A DNA stretch of 64,000 nucleotides, taken from assembly GCF_012650175.1 (NCBI RefSeq), contig NZ_JAAILI010000022.1, positions 1 through 64,000 on the forward strand, given 5' to 3'. The stretch is from Sphingomonas sp. S2M10. GTDB taxonomy: Bacteria > Pseudomonadota > Alphaproteobacteria > Sphingomonadales > Sphingomonadaceae. Below are positions 6,298-13,696 of this stretch, piece by piece. Below the pieces are notes generated by a model. It made no database searches, had not been told where the DNA came from, and saw nothing but the letters and a program-made list of their open reading frames with translations. The stretch's first letter is position 1. Every line of letters starts with the position of its first letter. The translations under genes were made by a program, and so were the position numbers.

Positions 6298-6732
6298 GGA
6301 ATATAAGCCTTCGTTGGTTGGTGGAACTCCAACGATAGCCGAAGGCCGGGGCGCGTCCAGCGTCCCGGCCGGAGGCCAATTGCCTTCTGTCGGCGTGTTT
6401 GCTCTGATCGCGACCGCCAGGGCCGGAGGGGGTGCGCAGCATGCCGCGCGCACCCCCGAAGGCGTCCCCTGTTCATCTTCCCCCCTTGGCCCCTGGCAGA
6501 CGGGCCAAGTTGCGCGCTTCCCCCCCGGTATTGCGCGCAGCCCCCTTCGTCTGCTCGGTATGCGTACAGAACGGGCCGGCGGCAGTCTCTTGCAGTCGCC
6601 GACCCGTTTTGCATGCCGTTCCGTTGAGCTGGTGCGGGCCGACCTGAACTCGGAACACGCGCCCGCCCTCGGGTCGCACCCGCGCCGGCGCGCCCTGGAC
6701 GCCGGCGCGGGCTTGCCCGCTCGAGCAGCGGC
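6298..6732. other. 435-bp gap with control sequences, no convincing gene
   Basis: The stretch separates the leftward 85-residue gene from the rightward early operon. It is pyrimidine-rich on the plus strand around 6470-6550 (runs such as CTTCCCCCCTTGG and CGCTTCCCCCCCGG). A possible 58-residue frame (ATG 6560 to the TGA at 6734-6736, overlapping the next ATG) has mediocre codon use and no clear ribosome-binding site. Divergent promoters probably lie here; no strong -35/-10 pair stood out. Confidence 0.4.
6679..6711 (+). promoter_or_regulatory. Strong hairpin just before the early-operon start
   Basis: A perfect 12-bp stem (CCCGCGCCGGCG / CGCCGGCGCGGG) with a 9-nt loop ends 22 nt before the ATG at 6733. 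No U-tract follows, so it is not an intrinsic terminator. It could stabilise the leader, slow ribosomes, or act as an antitermination signal for the early operon. Confidence 0.45.
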
Positions 6733-7218
6733 ATGACGAAGCTTCGAGCCCCCGGGTCGATCGACGCCGCTTTGTCCCGCATCGCCGGCCTTGTGCCCGA
6801 TGGCTGGGCGGGCATGGCGAGCACGGTCGACCGGAAGGAGCGCACCGTACGCAACTGGGGTGATCCGGACACGCCGGAATCGATTCCCCTTGAATGTGCG
6901 ATCGCGCTGGATCTGGCGTACATCGCCGCGGGCGGCGTCGGTGCCCCGATCCACGAGACTTATGCGCTGCAGCTCGAGCTGCAGCTGCAGACGAAGTTCG
7001 GCGACATCCTCCAGCTCGCCACGCTCAACGCAGAATTCATCCTGGAGGCGGGCCAAGCCGGCGCCGCCGTAATCCAGGCGACGGCGCCAGGCGCGCCCGA
7101 GAAGTTGAAGCGCGAGGCGCTCCGCGAAAGCGAGGAAGCCGCCACCGCGCTCGCACGAACGATCGCGGCGCTCCGCCGCAGCGTCGGCATGCCAGGCGGG
7201 CCGGAGGTCCCGCCCTGA
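6733..7218 (+). CDS. Phage regulatory protein, CII-like
   Basis: A 161-residue protein. The N-terminal 60 residues look like a DNA-binding unit of the phage regulatory CII type (SRIAGLVPDGWAGMASTVD, then RKERTVRNWGDPDTPE and IPLECAIALDLAYIAAGG), in which a helix-turn-helix recognises repeats. The remainder is helical (FGDILQLATLNAEFILEAGQA, ESEEAATALARTIAALRRS), probably for multimerisation. It opens the second early transcript and is followed by 114 bp before the next gene. The CII assignment is by pattern only. Confidence 0.6.
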   Translation: MTKLRAPGSIDAALSRIAGLVPDGWAGMASTVDRKERTVRNWGDPDTPESIPLECAIALDLAYIAAGGVGAPIHETYALQLELQLQTKFGDILQLATLNAEFILEAGQAGAAVIQATAPGAPEKLKREALRESEEAATALARTIAALRRSVGMPGGPEVPP

Positions 7219-7332
7219 CGCGAAGGGGACGTCGCGCCGCCGGCAGCCGCCGGCACCTCAGATCCGACCCGCCGGGCCCGATGACAGGAGCGTCACCGGG
7301 AACGGCTTTTTGCTGCCCGAAAGGATGCCACC

Positions 7333-7752
7333 ATGGCGATCACTCCCGGCACCTATCTCCGCCTGCGGCGCGAAGCTGCTGGCCTGTCGATTGAGGACGT
7401 GGCCGGCGTAATCGGCACGGTCCCCCACATGGACGCGCTCGGCCGCGCCGGCTGGCTGCGCCTGGTTGAGGCGGACGAGACGCCGATCGGCGCCGACGTC
7501 ATCGACACGCTGCGCAACGTCTTCCGTTTCGACCAGGTCGTGCTGATGGATCTGGACGACATAGCGCGCGGGGCGACGGGTGTGCCGGCGCCGCGCCTGT
7601 GCCGCCTCTGCGCCTGCAGCGAGAACGATGCCTGCATCGACCCGGTAACCCATATCGGATGTGCTTGGGTCGCCGCCGAGCTCTGCAGTGCCTGCGCGCT
7701 TCCCCCGGCCGCCCCGGCCGTGGCCGCAACAGCGACGGGACTGGCGGCATGA
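7333..7752 (+). CDS. XRE-like protein with C-terminal Cys-rich motif
   Basis: A 139-residue protein with two parts. Residues 1-80 resemble an XRE helix-turn-helix (GTYLRLRREAAGLSIEDVAG...). Residues 88-120 carry a Cys-rich unit with the spacing CRLCACS-x5-CIDPVTHIGCAW-x6-CSAC, which looks like a small zinc- or iron-binding module. I have seen this motif in several phage early proteins but cannot name a function. AAGGA lies 7 nt before the ATG. The stop overlaps the next start as ATGA, and every gene from here to 12340 is overlapping or abutting. Confidence 0.7.
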   Translation: MAITPGTYLRLRREAAGLSIEDVAGVIGTVPHMDALGRAGWLRLVEADETPIGADVIDTLRNVFRFDQVVLMDLDDIARGATGVPAPRLCRLCACSENDACIDPVTHIGCAWVAAELCSACALPPAAPAVAATATGLAA

Positions 7753-8039
7753 TCGGCGCCGAACCGCTCCAGCGGCGCCACAGGCGCCCCCGCTACAATC
7801 CCCTCGGCGATCGGCGCGGCCCCCTGCCCGCCCGTCCCGACGCGCTGCACCCCAGCTGGTGCGATTGCCGCGCCTGCACGAAGCCCGCCGAGGACCGCCG
7901 CATCCCGCGCGGCTGCTCGATCAGCTTCCTCGTCCTGGTCGGGCTCGGCGCCGCGACCGGCTTCCTTTTCATCGCTGACGCGATCGCGGCGGGCCCCGGC
8001 CTGCAGGTGATGGCCGGCCAACCCGGAAAGCAACCATGA
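7749..8039 (+). CDS. Small membrane protein with Cys motif, prophage
   Basis: A 96-residue protein starting in the ATGA overlap. After a basic, Pro-rich N-terminus comes [14 protein letters not shown], a CxCxxC group around residues 41-46. One transmembrane segment follows ([20 protein letters not shown], about residues 60-80) and a short tail. Unknown family. The next gene starts within its stop (ATGA). Confidence 0.6.
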   Translation: MIGAEPLQRRHRRPRYNPLGDRRGPLPARPDALHPSWCDCRACTKPAEDRRIPRGCSISFLVLVGLGAATGFLFIADAIAAGPGLQVMAGQPGKQP

Positions 8040-8272
8040 GCGACAACATTTCGGCCGAGCAGCTGCGGCTGCTGATCGAGCGCGTCGAGCGCCTCGAGGA
8101 GGAGAAAAAGGGCCTGAGCGACGACATTAAGGATGTCTACGCCGAGGCGAAGTCGACCGGCTTCGACGTCAAGACGATGCGCACCATCGTCCGCCTGCGC
8201 GGGATGGAGAAGCACCACCGCGAAGAGGCCGAGCACCTGCTCGAGACGTACAAGCAGGCGCTCGGCATATGA
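8036..8272 (+). CDS. GapR-family (DUF2312) DNA-binding protein
   Basis: A 78-residue homologue of GapR, the alphaproteobacterial nucleoid-associated protein that binds overtwisted DNA ahead of replication and transcription forks and stimulates topoisomerases. The family pattern is complete: a coiled helix ([26 protein letters not shown]-type), then [20 protein letters not shown] and the acidic ending helix. The chromosomal GapR is about 89 residues; this copy is a little shorter at the N-terminus. In a phage early operon it may support phage DNA replication or reprogram host topology. Confidence 0.85.
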   Translation: MSDNISAEQLRLLIERVERLEEEKKGLSDDIKDVYAEAKSTGFDVKTMRTIVRLRGMEKHHREEAEHLLETYKQALGI

Positions 8273-8511
8273 CCCGGTTCGGCACGCCCTGGTCGACCGA
8301 TGTTCAGCCTGCGGAAGACGGCAAGCTGATCCGCGTCTCGCTCCTCCTGTCGGTCGATCCTGGCCCCATGAAGGAGTTTCGGCCCTTCCTCGACTTCGAT
8401 CTCGACGAGTCACACGCCACCCAGCTCCTTGGCGGGCTCGTTATGGCGCTGCGCGAGGCGCGGAAGCTGCAGGAGCGCCGCGTGGCGCCGCCGGTGGTCG
8501 ATCATGCGTGA
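8269..8511 (+). CDS. Hypothetical phage early protein (80 aa)
   Basis: Starts in an ATGA overlap with the GapR-like gene and overlaps the next gene by 8 bp. The sequence has strand-rich character ([28 protein letters not shown]) followed by a helix ([15 protein letters not shown]). No family recognised. Confidence 0.6.
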   Translation: MTRFGTPWSTDVQPAEDGKLIRVSLLLSVDPGPMKEFRPFLDFDLDESHATQLLGGLVMALREARKLQERRVAPPVVDHA

Positions 8512-8824
8512 GGTCGAGATCCTGCCCCCGCCCGGGCCCACCGTCTTGCCCGCGCTCCCCGGCCCTCTTCTGGTGACCGAAACAGGGCACGTCATTCTCC
8601 CCTCGATGCGCCCAGGCGGCGCCTTCGAGCTCACCCGCCTGGAGCAGGGCGTCGGCCTTGGCTGGATGCCGACGCCGGAGCTCGGCGGCTTGGTGCTCGC
8701 GATTTCGGACGGCCACGCGCTGACGCCGATCCTCGCGACCGCGCTGACCAGGCACGCCCTGCAGCAGGTTATCGAGGATCTGAAGTCGATCGACGCCCAG
8801 GTCGGGGAGCTCGGCGGCCGATGA
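8504..8824 (+). CDS. Hypothetical phage early protein (106 aa)
   Basis: The frame beginning [13 protein letters not shown] is chosen because its ATG lies in the overlap with the preceding gene; an upstream extension gives Arg/Trp-rich nonsense. The protein is soluble, with Pro-rich N-terminus and a C-terminal helix (ALQQVIEDLKSIDAQ). It is not recognised. The sequence after the Pro-rich stretch shares an LLxxD-style strand pattern with its upstream neighbour, which may mean a common origin, but I cannot confirm that. Confidence 0.55.
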   Translation: MREVEILPPPGPTVLPALPGPLLVTETGHVILPSMRPGGAFELTRLEQGVGLGWMPTPELGGLVLAISDGHALTPILATALTRHALQQVIEDLKSIDAQVGELGGR

Positions 8825-9057
8825 TAGCGAGGGAGCCGAACTACGAGGCAGAGCGGCGGCTGCCGAACGGCGCGACCTGCGCCGATTGCGAGCACGGCTC
8901 CCGATGCGACGTCCTCTTCGGCGCAATCCGACGCGCCTTCATGTCCTGTGATTTCTGGCCGTCGCGGTTTGCGCCGGCACCCGCCGAACAGGCGCGCCGG
9001 CGGGAAGCCTCCGCCGGCGCGCCTCGTCCACCAGCCCAAACTGGAGAACGCCGATGA
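8821..9057 (+). CDS. Small Cys-rich hypothetical protein (78 aa)
   Basis: The central part TCADCEHGSRCD...AFMSCDFWPSRF has four cysteines (CxxC, C, C), suggesting a metal-bound mini-domain, followed by an Ala/Arg/Pro-rich tail. Starts in an ATGA overlap and ends in an ATGA overlap with the parB-like gene. It is the third Cys-motif protein of this operon. Confidence 0.6.
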   Translation: MIAREPNYEAERRLPNGATCADCEHGSRCDVLFGAIRRAFMSCDFWPSRFAPAPAEQARRREASAGAPRPPAQTGERR

Positions 9058-11168
9058 CCGTTAGAACATTCGTGATCGGGCAGCTATGCGTTTCGCCCTA
9101 CAATGTGCGCACCGATCGCCGCGCGATCGCCGCGATCGACGCGCTGAAAGCGTCGATCCTCCAGCGCGGGCTGTTGATGCCGCTCGTCGTGCATCCGATG
9201 CTCGGCAATCCCAAGCAGTTCGGCGCGATCGCCGGCGGCCGACGCTACCGCGCGCTCAAGGCCCTGGTCGGCGAGGGCAAGCTGCCCACCGACTATCCGA
9301 TCGAGGCGGTGGTACGGGAAGGCCTCACCGAGGCCCAGCTTATCGAGATCTCGACGGCCGAGAACCTGATCCGGCGCGACCTCTACCCCTACGAGACCTA
9401 TGCCGCCCTCGCCCGCGCGGCGCGGCGCGGATCCTCGCTCGAGCAGATCGCAGACTCCCTTGGCCAGGACGTCGACTGGGTTCGCGCCGGCGTTCGCCTG
9501 GGCCAGCTGCCCGAACCGATCTTCAAGGCCTATGCCGACGAGAAGATCGCGATCGCCGTCGCCAAGGCGTTCGCCGCAACCGACGATCGTGATGCCCAGC
9601 TCGAGGCGTGGAAGGCGTTCGAGCAGCTGCCGGCGCATCAATGGACCGCGCAGCTGGTGCACAGCCTGCTGAAGGTCGGCGATCGCGAGCTGACCAACCT
9701 GCTGCACTATGTCGGCGAGGAAGCCTATCGCAACGCCGGCGGCCGCTTCGAGCTCGACCTGTTCGCCGATGCCGGCGACGTGCGCGGACGCGTCTCCGAC
9801 GAAGGCCTGCTCCGCCGCCTGGCAGGCGAGAAACTCGACCAGCTGCGCAAGCGGATCCGCGCCCGCACCGGCCGCGAGCTCCGCTTTGCCGCCTCGCCGC
9901 CGACCAACGATTACAACCGCATCGACAGCGCGCTGCAGATCCACCCGAATATCGACGTGTTGTCGGCCGAGGACGCGGCCCGCCAGCAGCAGCTGCTCGA
10001 CCGCAACCTCGCATTGCTCGCCGCGGCCAATGAGCTGGTCGACGATGCCGATCGGCCGCTCCCCGGTACCGAGGCGCAGATCGCGGCGCTCGACGCGGAG
10101 TTCAAACCGAACGAGGTGGAGATTGAACGGCTGGAGGATCTGCGTGCCATCCATCTGCCGGAGGGCGATGTCATCGCCACCGTCGATATCGATGAACAGG
10201 GCGAGGCGGATGTCCGGTTCTGGTGGGCGAGCAGGAAAGCCCAGGCCGCGGCGACGAAGCCGGTGCCATCACCGGCGCCGCGATCGACGGGTATGCGCGC
10301 GCTGCGCCCGGAGCCGCAGGCGGGTGCCAAGCCGCTTGCGGACGGGGCCGCGATCGAGCGCCGCAACGATGACTGGACCGCGCGGGACCGCGCCGATCGG
10401 CAGGCAAAGGGTGACTATGGCCTGACCCAGGACGGGGTGCAGGCGATGCGTTCGCTGCGCCGTTCGATGCTCCGCACCGTGCTGCTCCAGGATCACTTCG
10501 ACGGCGGTACGGTGGCCCGCGACTATTTCGTCTGGGCCCAGCTGCGCATGCTGCTGACCTCGGCCGGGACGGCTTCGACGGGCATGCGGCGCATTTCCCC
10601 GCTCAGCATCGTCGAGCAGCGCGAGGATGCCGCCGGCGCCGAGCTGATCGACGCCAGCACCGCCGGCATGTTCGAGGAGGCGCTCGCTCAGGTGAAGGGC
10701 TGGAGGTGCTTCGTCCTCCCCGACCTTCCCATCGCGTTCGCGAACTTCCGCACGCTCGAGGCTGATATGAAGGAGCAGGCAGCAGCCCTGCTGGCGTGCC
10801 TGGCGCTCGAACGCTCGCTCAATGCAGACGGGTACCGCATCCCACTGCAGGACGTCGTTGCGGTTGAAACGGAGCTCGCGGGCGACCTCATGCGGGGAAT
10901 TGGCGCGCTCACCCCCTCCCCCGAGCTCTTCAACCTTTTCGATGCCAACCATCGCCTCGAGCTGGCAATACCGTTCGTCGGTCGCGATACGGTGGCGAGC
11001 TGGTCGAAACGCAAGACGGCCGAGCAGAACCTGCGGGTCGCCGCGATCTTCACCGGCGATTGCGCGGAGGTCCTGACGACAGACCTTTACGCTGCCGCGG
11101 CCAGATGGGTGCACCCCCTGCTCGCCTTCGACGCCGATCGCCTCGAGCAGAAGGCGGCCGCGGAATGA
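9054..11168 (+). CDS. Large ParB/Spo0J-family protein, prophage
   Basis: A 704-residue protein. The N-terminal 110 residues form the ParB CTPase fold: SPYNVRTD near residue 14, the box GGRRYRALK at residues 61-69 and the box TAENLIRRDLYPYE at 101-114. A helix-turn-helix segment follows (SSLEQIADSLGQDVDWVRAGVRLGQLP, about 126-152). The remaining 500 residues are a long extension with no domain I can name. Plasmid and chromosomal ParB proteins are about 300 residues, and no ParA or parS-like cluster is visible. Proteins of this large type are common in alphaproteobacterial prophages and plasmids; the role could be transcriptional or antirestriction rather than partition. Confidence 0.85.
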   Translation: MTVRTFVIGQLCVSPYNVRTDRRAIAAIDALKASILQRGLLMPLVVHPMLGNPKQFGAIAGGRRYRALKALVGEGKLPTDYPIEAVVREGLTEAQLIEISTAENLIRRDLYPYETYAALARAARRGSSLEQIADSLGQDVDWVRAGVRLGQLPEPIFKAYADEKIAIAVAKAFAATDDRDAQLEAWKAFEQLPAHQWTAQLVHSLLKVGDRELTNLLHYVGEEAYRNAGGRFELDLFADAGDVRGRVSDEGLLRRLAGEKLDQLRKRIRARTGRELRFAASPPTNDYNRIDSALQIHPNIDVLSAEDAARQQQLLDRNLALLAAANELVDDADRPLPGTEAQIAALDAEFKPNEVEIERLEDLRAIHLPEGDVIATVDIDEQGEADVRFWWASRKAQAAATKPVPSPAPRSTGMRALRPEPQAGAKPLADGAAIERRNDDWTARDRADRQAKGDYGLTQDGVQAMRSLRRSMLRTVLLQDHFDGGTVARDYFVWAQLRMLLTSAGTASTGMRRISPLSIVEQREDAAGAELIDASTAGMFEEALAQVKGWRCFVLPDLPIAFANFRTLEADMKEQAAALLACLALERSLNADGYRIPLQDVVAVETELAGDLMRGIGALTPSPELFNLFDANHRLELAIPFVGRDTVASWSKRKTAEQNLRVAAIFTGDCAEVLTTDLYAAAARWVHPLLAFDADRLEQKAAAE

Positions 11169-11494
11169 CGGCCGAGCGCGAGCGCATGGTCGCGGATATG
11201 GTCCGAAAGATGGATCGCGACGTCGAAGCGCTGATGCAGCGTAACGTCGACGTGGCCCAAGTCGTCTTCAACAACACCGAGGTCACTGCGATGGTGATCC
11301 AGGTCGCGGCGTCGGTATGTGGCGCCGCGATCATGGTGGCGATGCAAACGCGGCGGCCAGAAGTCGATCCGAACAATCTCTATGATGTCGTCGCAAAGGC
11401 GATCGCGGAGAAGGTGCAGGACCGCAAGCGCCTGCTGCCCCAAATCCTTGCCGTTCTTGAAACCGAACGCGCGAAGGCAGGGGGGCGACGCTGA
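11165..11494 (+). CDS. Hypothetical phage protein (109 aa)
   Basis: Starts in an ATGA overlap with the parB-like gene. It is almost wholly helical (ERERMVADMVRKMDRDVEAL, PNNLYDVVAKAIAEKVQDRK) with a more hydrophobic centre (VIQVAASVCGAAIMVAM) that could be a weak membrane segment or a buried helix. Family unknown. Confidence 0.6.
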   Translation: MTAERERMVADMVRKMDRDVEALMQRNVDVAQVVFNNTEVTAMVIQVAASVCGAAIMVAMQTRRPEVDPNNLYDVVAKAIAEKVQDRKRLLPQILAVLETERAKAGGRR

Positions 11495-11961
11495 TGGCGT
11501 ACGCTGAGCGAACAGAGGTCGCCTTCGAGCGGTCCATCGCGGAGATCGTCGGCATGCTCCGGCGGGCCGGCGCCGCCTCAATCGCCCAGGTTGAGGAGCC
11601 CCGTCAATTCACCATCCAGTTCGTCCTGGACGAGCGTCTCGTTCGCTTCCGGGTCGATCTGCCCACGCTCGATGACGCGCCGACAACCGACGGCCGAGGG
11701 TCCCGTCTGAACGCTACGCGGCGCGAGGCGAAGGTTGGCCAGGTCATCCGTCAACGCGGCCGGGCGCTGATGCTGGTGATCAAAGCGAAGCTGGAAAGCG
11801 TCGAGAGCAACGTCGAGACGTTCGAGCAGGCGTTCCTGGCAAACGTCGTCATGGCGAACGGCGAGACAGTCTACGACCGCCTGGCCGAGCCGATCGCCCG
11901 CGAATATCGGTTAGGATCGGTGCAGCCGACCAGCACGCTGTTCCTGCTGGGGCCCGACTGA
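11494..11961 (+). CDS. Hypothetical phage protein (155 aa)
   Basis: Shares TGATG with the previous gene. The N-terminal part (RSIAEIVGMLRRAGA, then FTIQFVLDERLVRFRVDLP) looks like a small alpha/beta domain. The middle has a basic helix (REAKVGQVIRQRGRALMLVIKAKLE) and the C-terminus ends SVQPTSTLFLLGPD. Proteins with this layout occur in many prophage early regions between replication-type genes and AlpA; the function is not known to me. Confidence 0.65.
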   Translation: MAYAERTEVAFERSIAEIVGMLRRAGAASIAQVEEPRQFTIQFVLDERLVRFRVDLPTLDDAPTTDGRGSRLNATRREAKVGQVIRQRGRALMLVIKAKLESVESNVETFEQAFLANVVMANGETVYDRLAEPIAREYRLGSVQPTSTLFLLGPD

Positions 11962-12128
11962 TGCCCCGACCCCTCAACCCGAATCCGATCGATGCAGCCG
12001 AGCACGATGCGATCGTCGCTCGGCTGCGTGCCACCGGCGGCGACATCGCAGCCGTAGCGACCGAGTTCAACCGCGGGCGGAATACCATCGCCCGCCTTCT
12101 CCCAAGAGCACACCTATGTCGGAAATGA
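11961..12128 (+). CDS. Short helix-turn-helix-like protein (55 aa)
   Basis: A short gene that opens in TGATG with its predecessor and overlaps the AlpA gene by 13 bp. The product begins MPRPLNPNPIDAAEHDAIV and continues with a compact helix-turn-helix-like pattern (GGDIAAVATEFNRGRNTIARLL). It is probably a small DNA-binding accessory protein expressed together with AlpA. Confidence 0.55.
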   Translation: MPRPLNPNPIDAAEHDAIVARLRATGGDIAAVATEFNRGRNTIARLLPRAHLCRK

Positions 12129-12340
12129 GCCCCTTCACTGCCCCGCAGCGCCACAGCGGACGCTTGCTGAAGATGGAAGACGTCAGGCGCGAGACCTCGC
12201 TCCACCGCGCGACGATCTATCGCCAGATCCAGGCTGGCACGTTCCCTAGGCCGGTGCAGATCAGTCGTAATCGGGTCGGCTGGTGGGAAAGCGACATCGA
12301 AGCCTGGAAGGCAGGCTGCGCGGCCAGCGCAATGACCTGA
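12116..12340 (+). CDS. alpA: AlpA-family transcriptional regulator / excisionase-like
   Basis: A 74-residue MerR-like winged-helix protein of the AlpA family: LLKMEDVRRETSLHRATIYRQIQ, then GTFPRPVQISRNRVGWWESDIEAW, which is the full family signature. AlpA proteins activate prophage integrase or excision functions and are usually encoded next to the integrase. Here it is the last gene of the rightward operon and no integrase follows, so its regulatory partner may be elsewhere or lost. Confidence 0.9.
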   Translation: MSEMSPFTAPQRHSGRLLKMEDVRRETSLHRATIYRQIQAGTFPRPVQISRNRVGWWESDIEAWKAGCAASAMT

Positions 12341-12617
12341 TTTCATCGGAGAGCATGGGTGCCGCGGGGGCATTCGTGGGGGCACCAAAAGCAATGAGCG
12401 CACAATAAATTGCGTCTTTTTAGGGGGTTAATATATGCAGCAGACAGTCACCCTCTCCGCCAAGGGCCGCGAAAAATGGCCCTGTGTCGCTCCGCGTTGC
12501 AGACGCTGCACCAGGACGCAGGGTGTTCTGCAGGAGCCGGTCGGCACCGTGCGGACGCGCTATTCTTCCTCATCGGGAGCGCTGACGACGCCCTGCATCG
12601 ACGCGGTACCTCCGACC

Positions 12618-12773
12618 CTACCGGCGCCGCATATCGCTGAAGAATCCGACTGCCGCCGTATAGCCGGACCGGTGGCGATAGGCCTGCTCGCTCGGAGGGG
12701 TCGCCGAATCGCTGGGCAACGCATAGACATTGCCTTCCGCGACGCCCCCCAACTCGACCTTGCATGCGCCCAC
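12618..12773 (-). CDS. Possible small gene or remnant (51 aa)
   Basis: A leftward frame from GTG 12773 has strongly GC-biased third positions and a natural-looking composition (EGNVYALPSDSATPPSEQAY, ending FFSDMRRR). It starts 5 nt after the stop of the frame at 12779. There is no clear ribosome-binding site and no family is recognised. It may be the end of a decayed phage gene. Confidence 0.3.
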   Translation of the reverse strand: MGACKVELGGVAEGNVYALPSDSATPPSEQAYRHRSGYTAAVGFFSDMRRR

Positions 12774-12778
12774 GGCGT

Positions 12779-12952
12779 CTAAAGCTGAGAGTGCCCCACC
12801 TCGCGGGCACTCTTCGCGGCGCAATAGAGTGCAGCATTGAACTCGATCTGCAGGTGGCCCAGGATCGTCCCGGCATAATGCCCCGCCCGCCCCGAACCTG
12901 TGAATGTCACATCGAGCGTGGTGGCCCCGGCCTGGACGATGGCCCAGCGCAC
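12779..12952 (-). pseudogene. Possible 3' remnant of a phage gene
   Basis: The open frame ending at 12779 reads naturally over its last 57 codons (VRWAIVQAGATTLDVTFTGS, then GHYAGTILGHLQIEFNAALY) but has no good start; GTG 12952 is the nearest. Upstream sequence in the same frame becomes Arg/Gly-rich and crosses the rpmE terminator. This suggests a truncated gene at the prophage/chromosome junction. The product is unknown. Confidence 0.3.
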
Positions 12953-13055
12953 CCCGCGTTTTGGTTCAAGGGACGGAATGCAGAGGATGTGCGTCTTTGG
13001 CGGAGACGCCCTCTGCCCCCTCTGCCCCCGCCGCGATGGCCTATATCGACGGCAC

Positions 13056-13093
13056 AAGAAAAAGGCTCCCGACGCAGTTGGTGCGCGGGAGCC
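13056..13093 (-). terminator. Rho-independent terminator after rpmE
   Basis: On the minus strand GGCTCCCG and CGGGAGCC form an 8-bp stem (13064-13071 with 13086-13093) followed by TTTTTCTT. It lies 43 bp beyond the rpmE stop, the expected place for its terminator, and marks the edge of the core chromosome. Confidence 0.85.
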
Positions 13094-13136
13094 TGTTCCG
13101 AAGCATCGACGCCGGGCAGCGCCCGGCGCGCGCGGC

Positions 13137-13367
13137 TTACTTCTTGCCGAGCGTGAGACCGCCGAAGCGCTTGTTGAAGCGCGCGACCTGGCCACCCTGG
13201 TCGAGCAGCTGACCGCGACCGCCGGTCCAGGCCGGGTGCGCGAGCGGATCGATCTCGAGCTGCATGAGATCGCCTTCCTTGCCCCAGGTGGAGCGAGTCT
13301 CGTACACGGTGCCGTCGGTCATCTGCACCTTGATCATGTGATAATCGGGGTGGGTGTTCTGCTTCAC
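13137..13367 (-). CDS. rpmE: 50S ribosomal protein L31
   Basis: A 76-residue L31. The N-terminal [16 protein letters not shown] and the following YETRSTWGK are the alphaproteobacterial L31 signature, ending [10 protein letters not shown]. The zinc-binding cysteines of the C+ type are absent, so this is the zinc-independent form. The start is GTG 13367, with AAGGA 7 nt upstream. A terminator-like hairpin lies directly before this ribosome-binding site, and a second terminator follows the gene. Confidence 0.95.
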   Translation of the reverse strand: MKQNTHPDYHMIKVQMTDGTVYETRSTWGKEGDLMQLEIDPLAHPAWTGGRGQLLDQGGQVARFNKRFGGLTLGKK

Positions 13368-13380
13368 ATCGAATTCCTTG

Positions 13381-13406
13381 GAAAAAGCCGCCGGTTTCCG
13401 ACCGGC
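13381..13406 (-). terminator. Terminator-like hairpin directly before the rpmE ribosome-binding site
   Basis: On the minus strand GCCGGT-CGGAA-ACCGGC is followed by GGCTTTTTC; the U-run ends only a few bases before the rpmE Shine-Dalgarno sequence. It either ends transcripts from the upstream small membrane-protein gene or attenuates rpmE. A weak promoter (TTGCGT, 17 bp, TAGGCG) can be drawn just upstream, which would place the hairpin at the start of the rpmE leader. Confidence 0.6.
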
Positions 13407-13449
13407 AGCGGACGCGCGCGCCTAGCAAAGCATCGGCGCCGACGCAACC

Positions 13450-13677
13450 TTATTGCGAGGCGGCGGACCGCATGCCCCACCAGCGCCGCAGCGCGACGAG
13501 CGACCAGATCGCCTCGACCACTCCGAACGGCCAGGCTCCCTGGAGGAAGCCATAGGCCGATCCCAGCAGGCAGGCACCGGCAAAGCCGAGCACCCACCAG
13601 GTCGAACGCGCCTCCAGCGCATAGGTGACGAGCATCGCCGTCACCGCAAACAGGCCGAACCAGGTCAGTGCGTCCAT
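13450..13677 (-). CDS. Small inner-membrane protein, unknown function
   Basis: A 75-residue protein with two or three hydrophobic segments (LTWFGLFAVTAMLVTYAL, TWWVLGFAGACLLGSAYGFL, GVVEAIWSLVALRRWW). The arrangement recalls YgjV-like small membrane proteins, with a conserved-looking EAIWSLVALRRW ending. It lies between fabZ and rpmE, 19 bp after the fabZ stop, so it is likely the last gene of the envelope operon. Function unknown. Confidence 0.75.
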   Translation of the reverse strand: MDALTWFGLFAVTAMLVTYALEARSTWWVLGFAGACLLGSAYGFLQGAWPFGVVEAIWSLVALRRWWGMRSAASQ

Positions 13678-13696
13678 GGTCCGGCCCTCGCCCCGA

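Larger units (their letters stand above)
12341..13055. other. Probable right end of the prophage: repeats, no integrase, doubtful small frames
   Basis: After alpA there is no gene I can defend on the plus strand. At 12366-12383 the heptamer GGGGGCA occurs twice with a 4-nt spacer, between GGTGCC and GGCACC arms (12358-12386). A short hairpin followed by CTTTTTAG (about 12399-12422) may end the early transcript. Two short leftward frames with coding-like composition are listed separately. The 3' limit is set by the rpmE terminator. No tRNA and no recognisable attachment core was found. Confidence 0.5.

Noticed and set aside
6560-6736. 58-residue frame ending at the start of the CII-like gene
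   Set aside because: The stop overlaps the next ATG nicely, but codon use is mixed, the ribosome-binding site is poor and it crosses the strong hairpin at 6679-6711.
9084-10154. Leftward open frame opposite the parB-like gene
   Set aside because: Low-complexity mirror frame; the rightward frame has both ParB boxes and overlaps its neighbours in operon fashion.
12435-12782. Open frame after alpA as a possible integrase start
   Set aside because: No tyrosine- or serine-recombinase motif, Cys/Arg/Pro-rich content, and no continuation into a catalytic domain.
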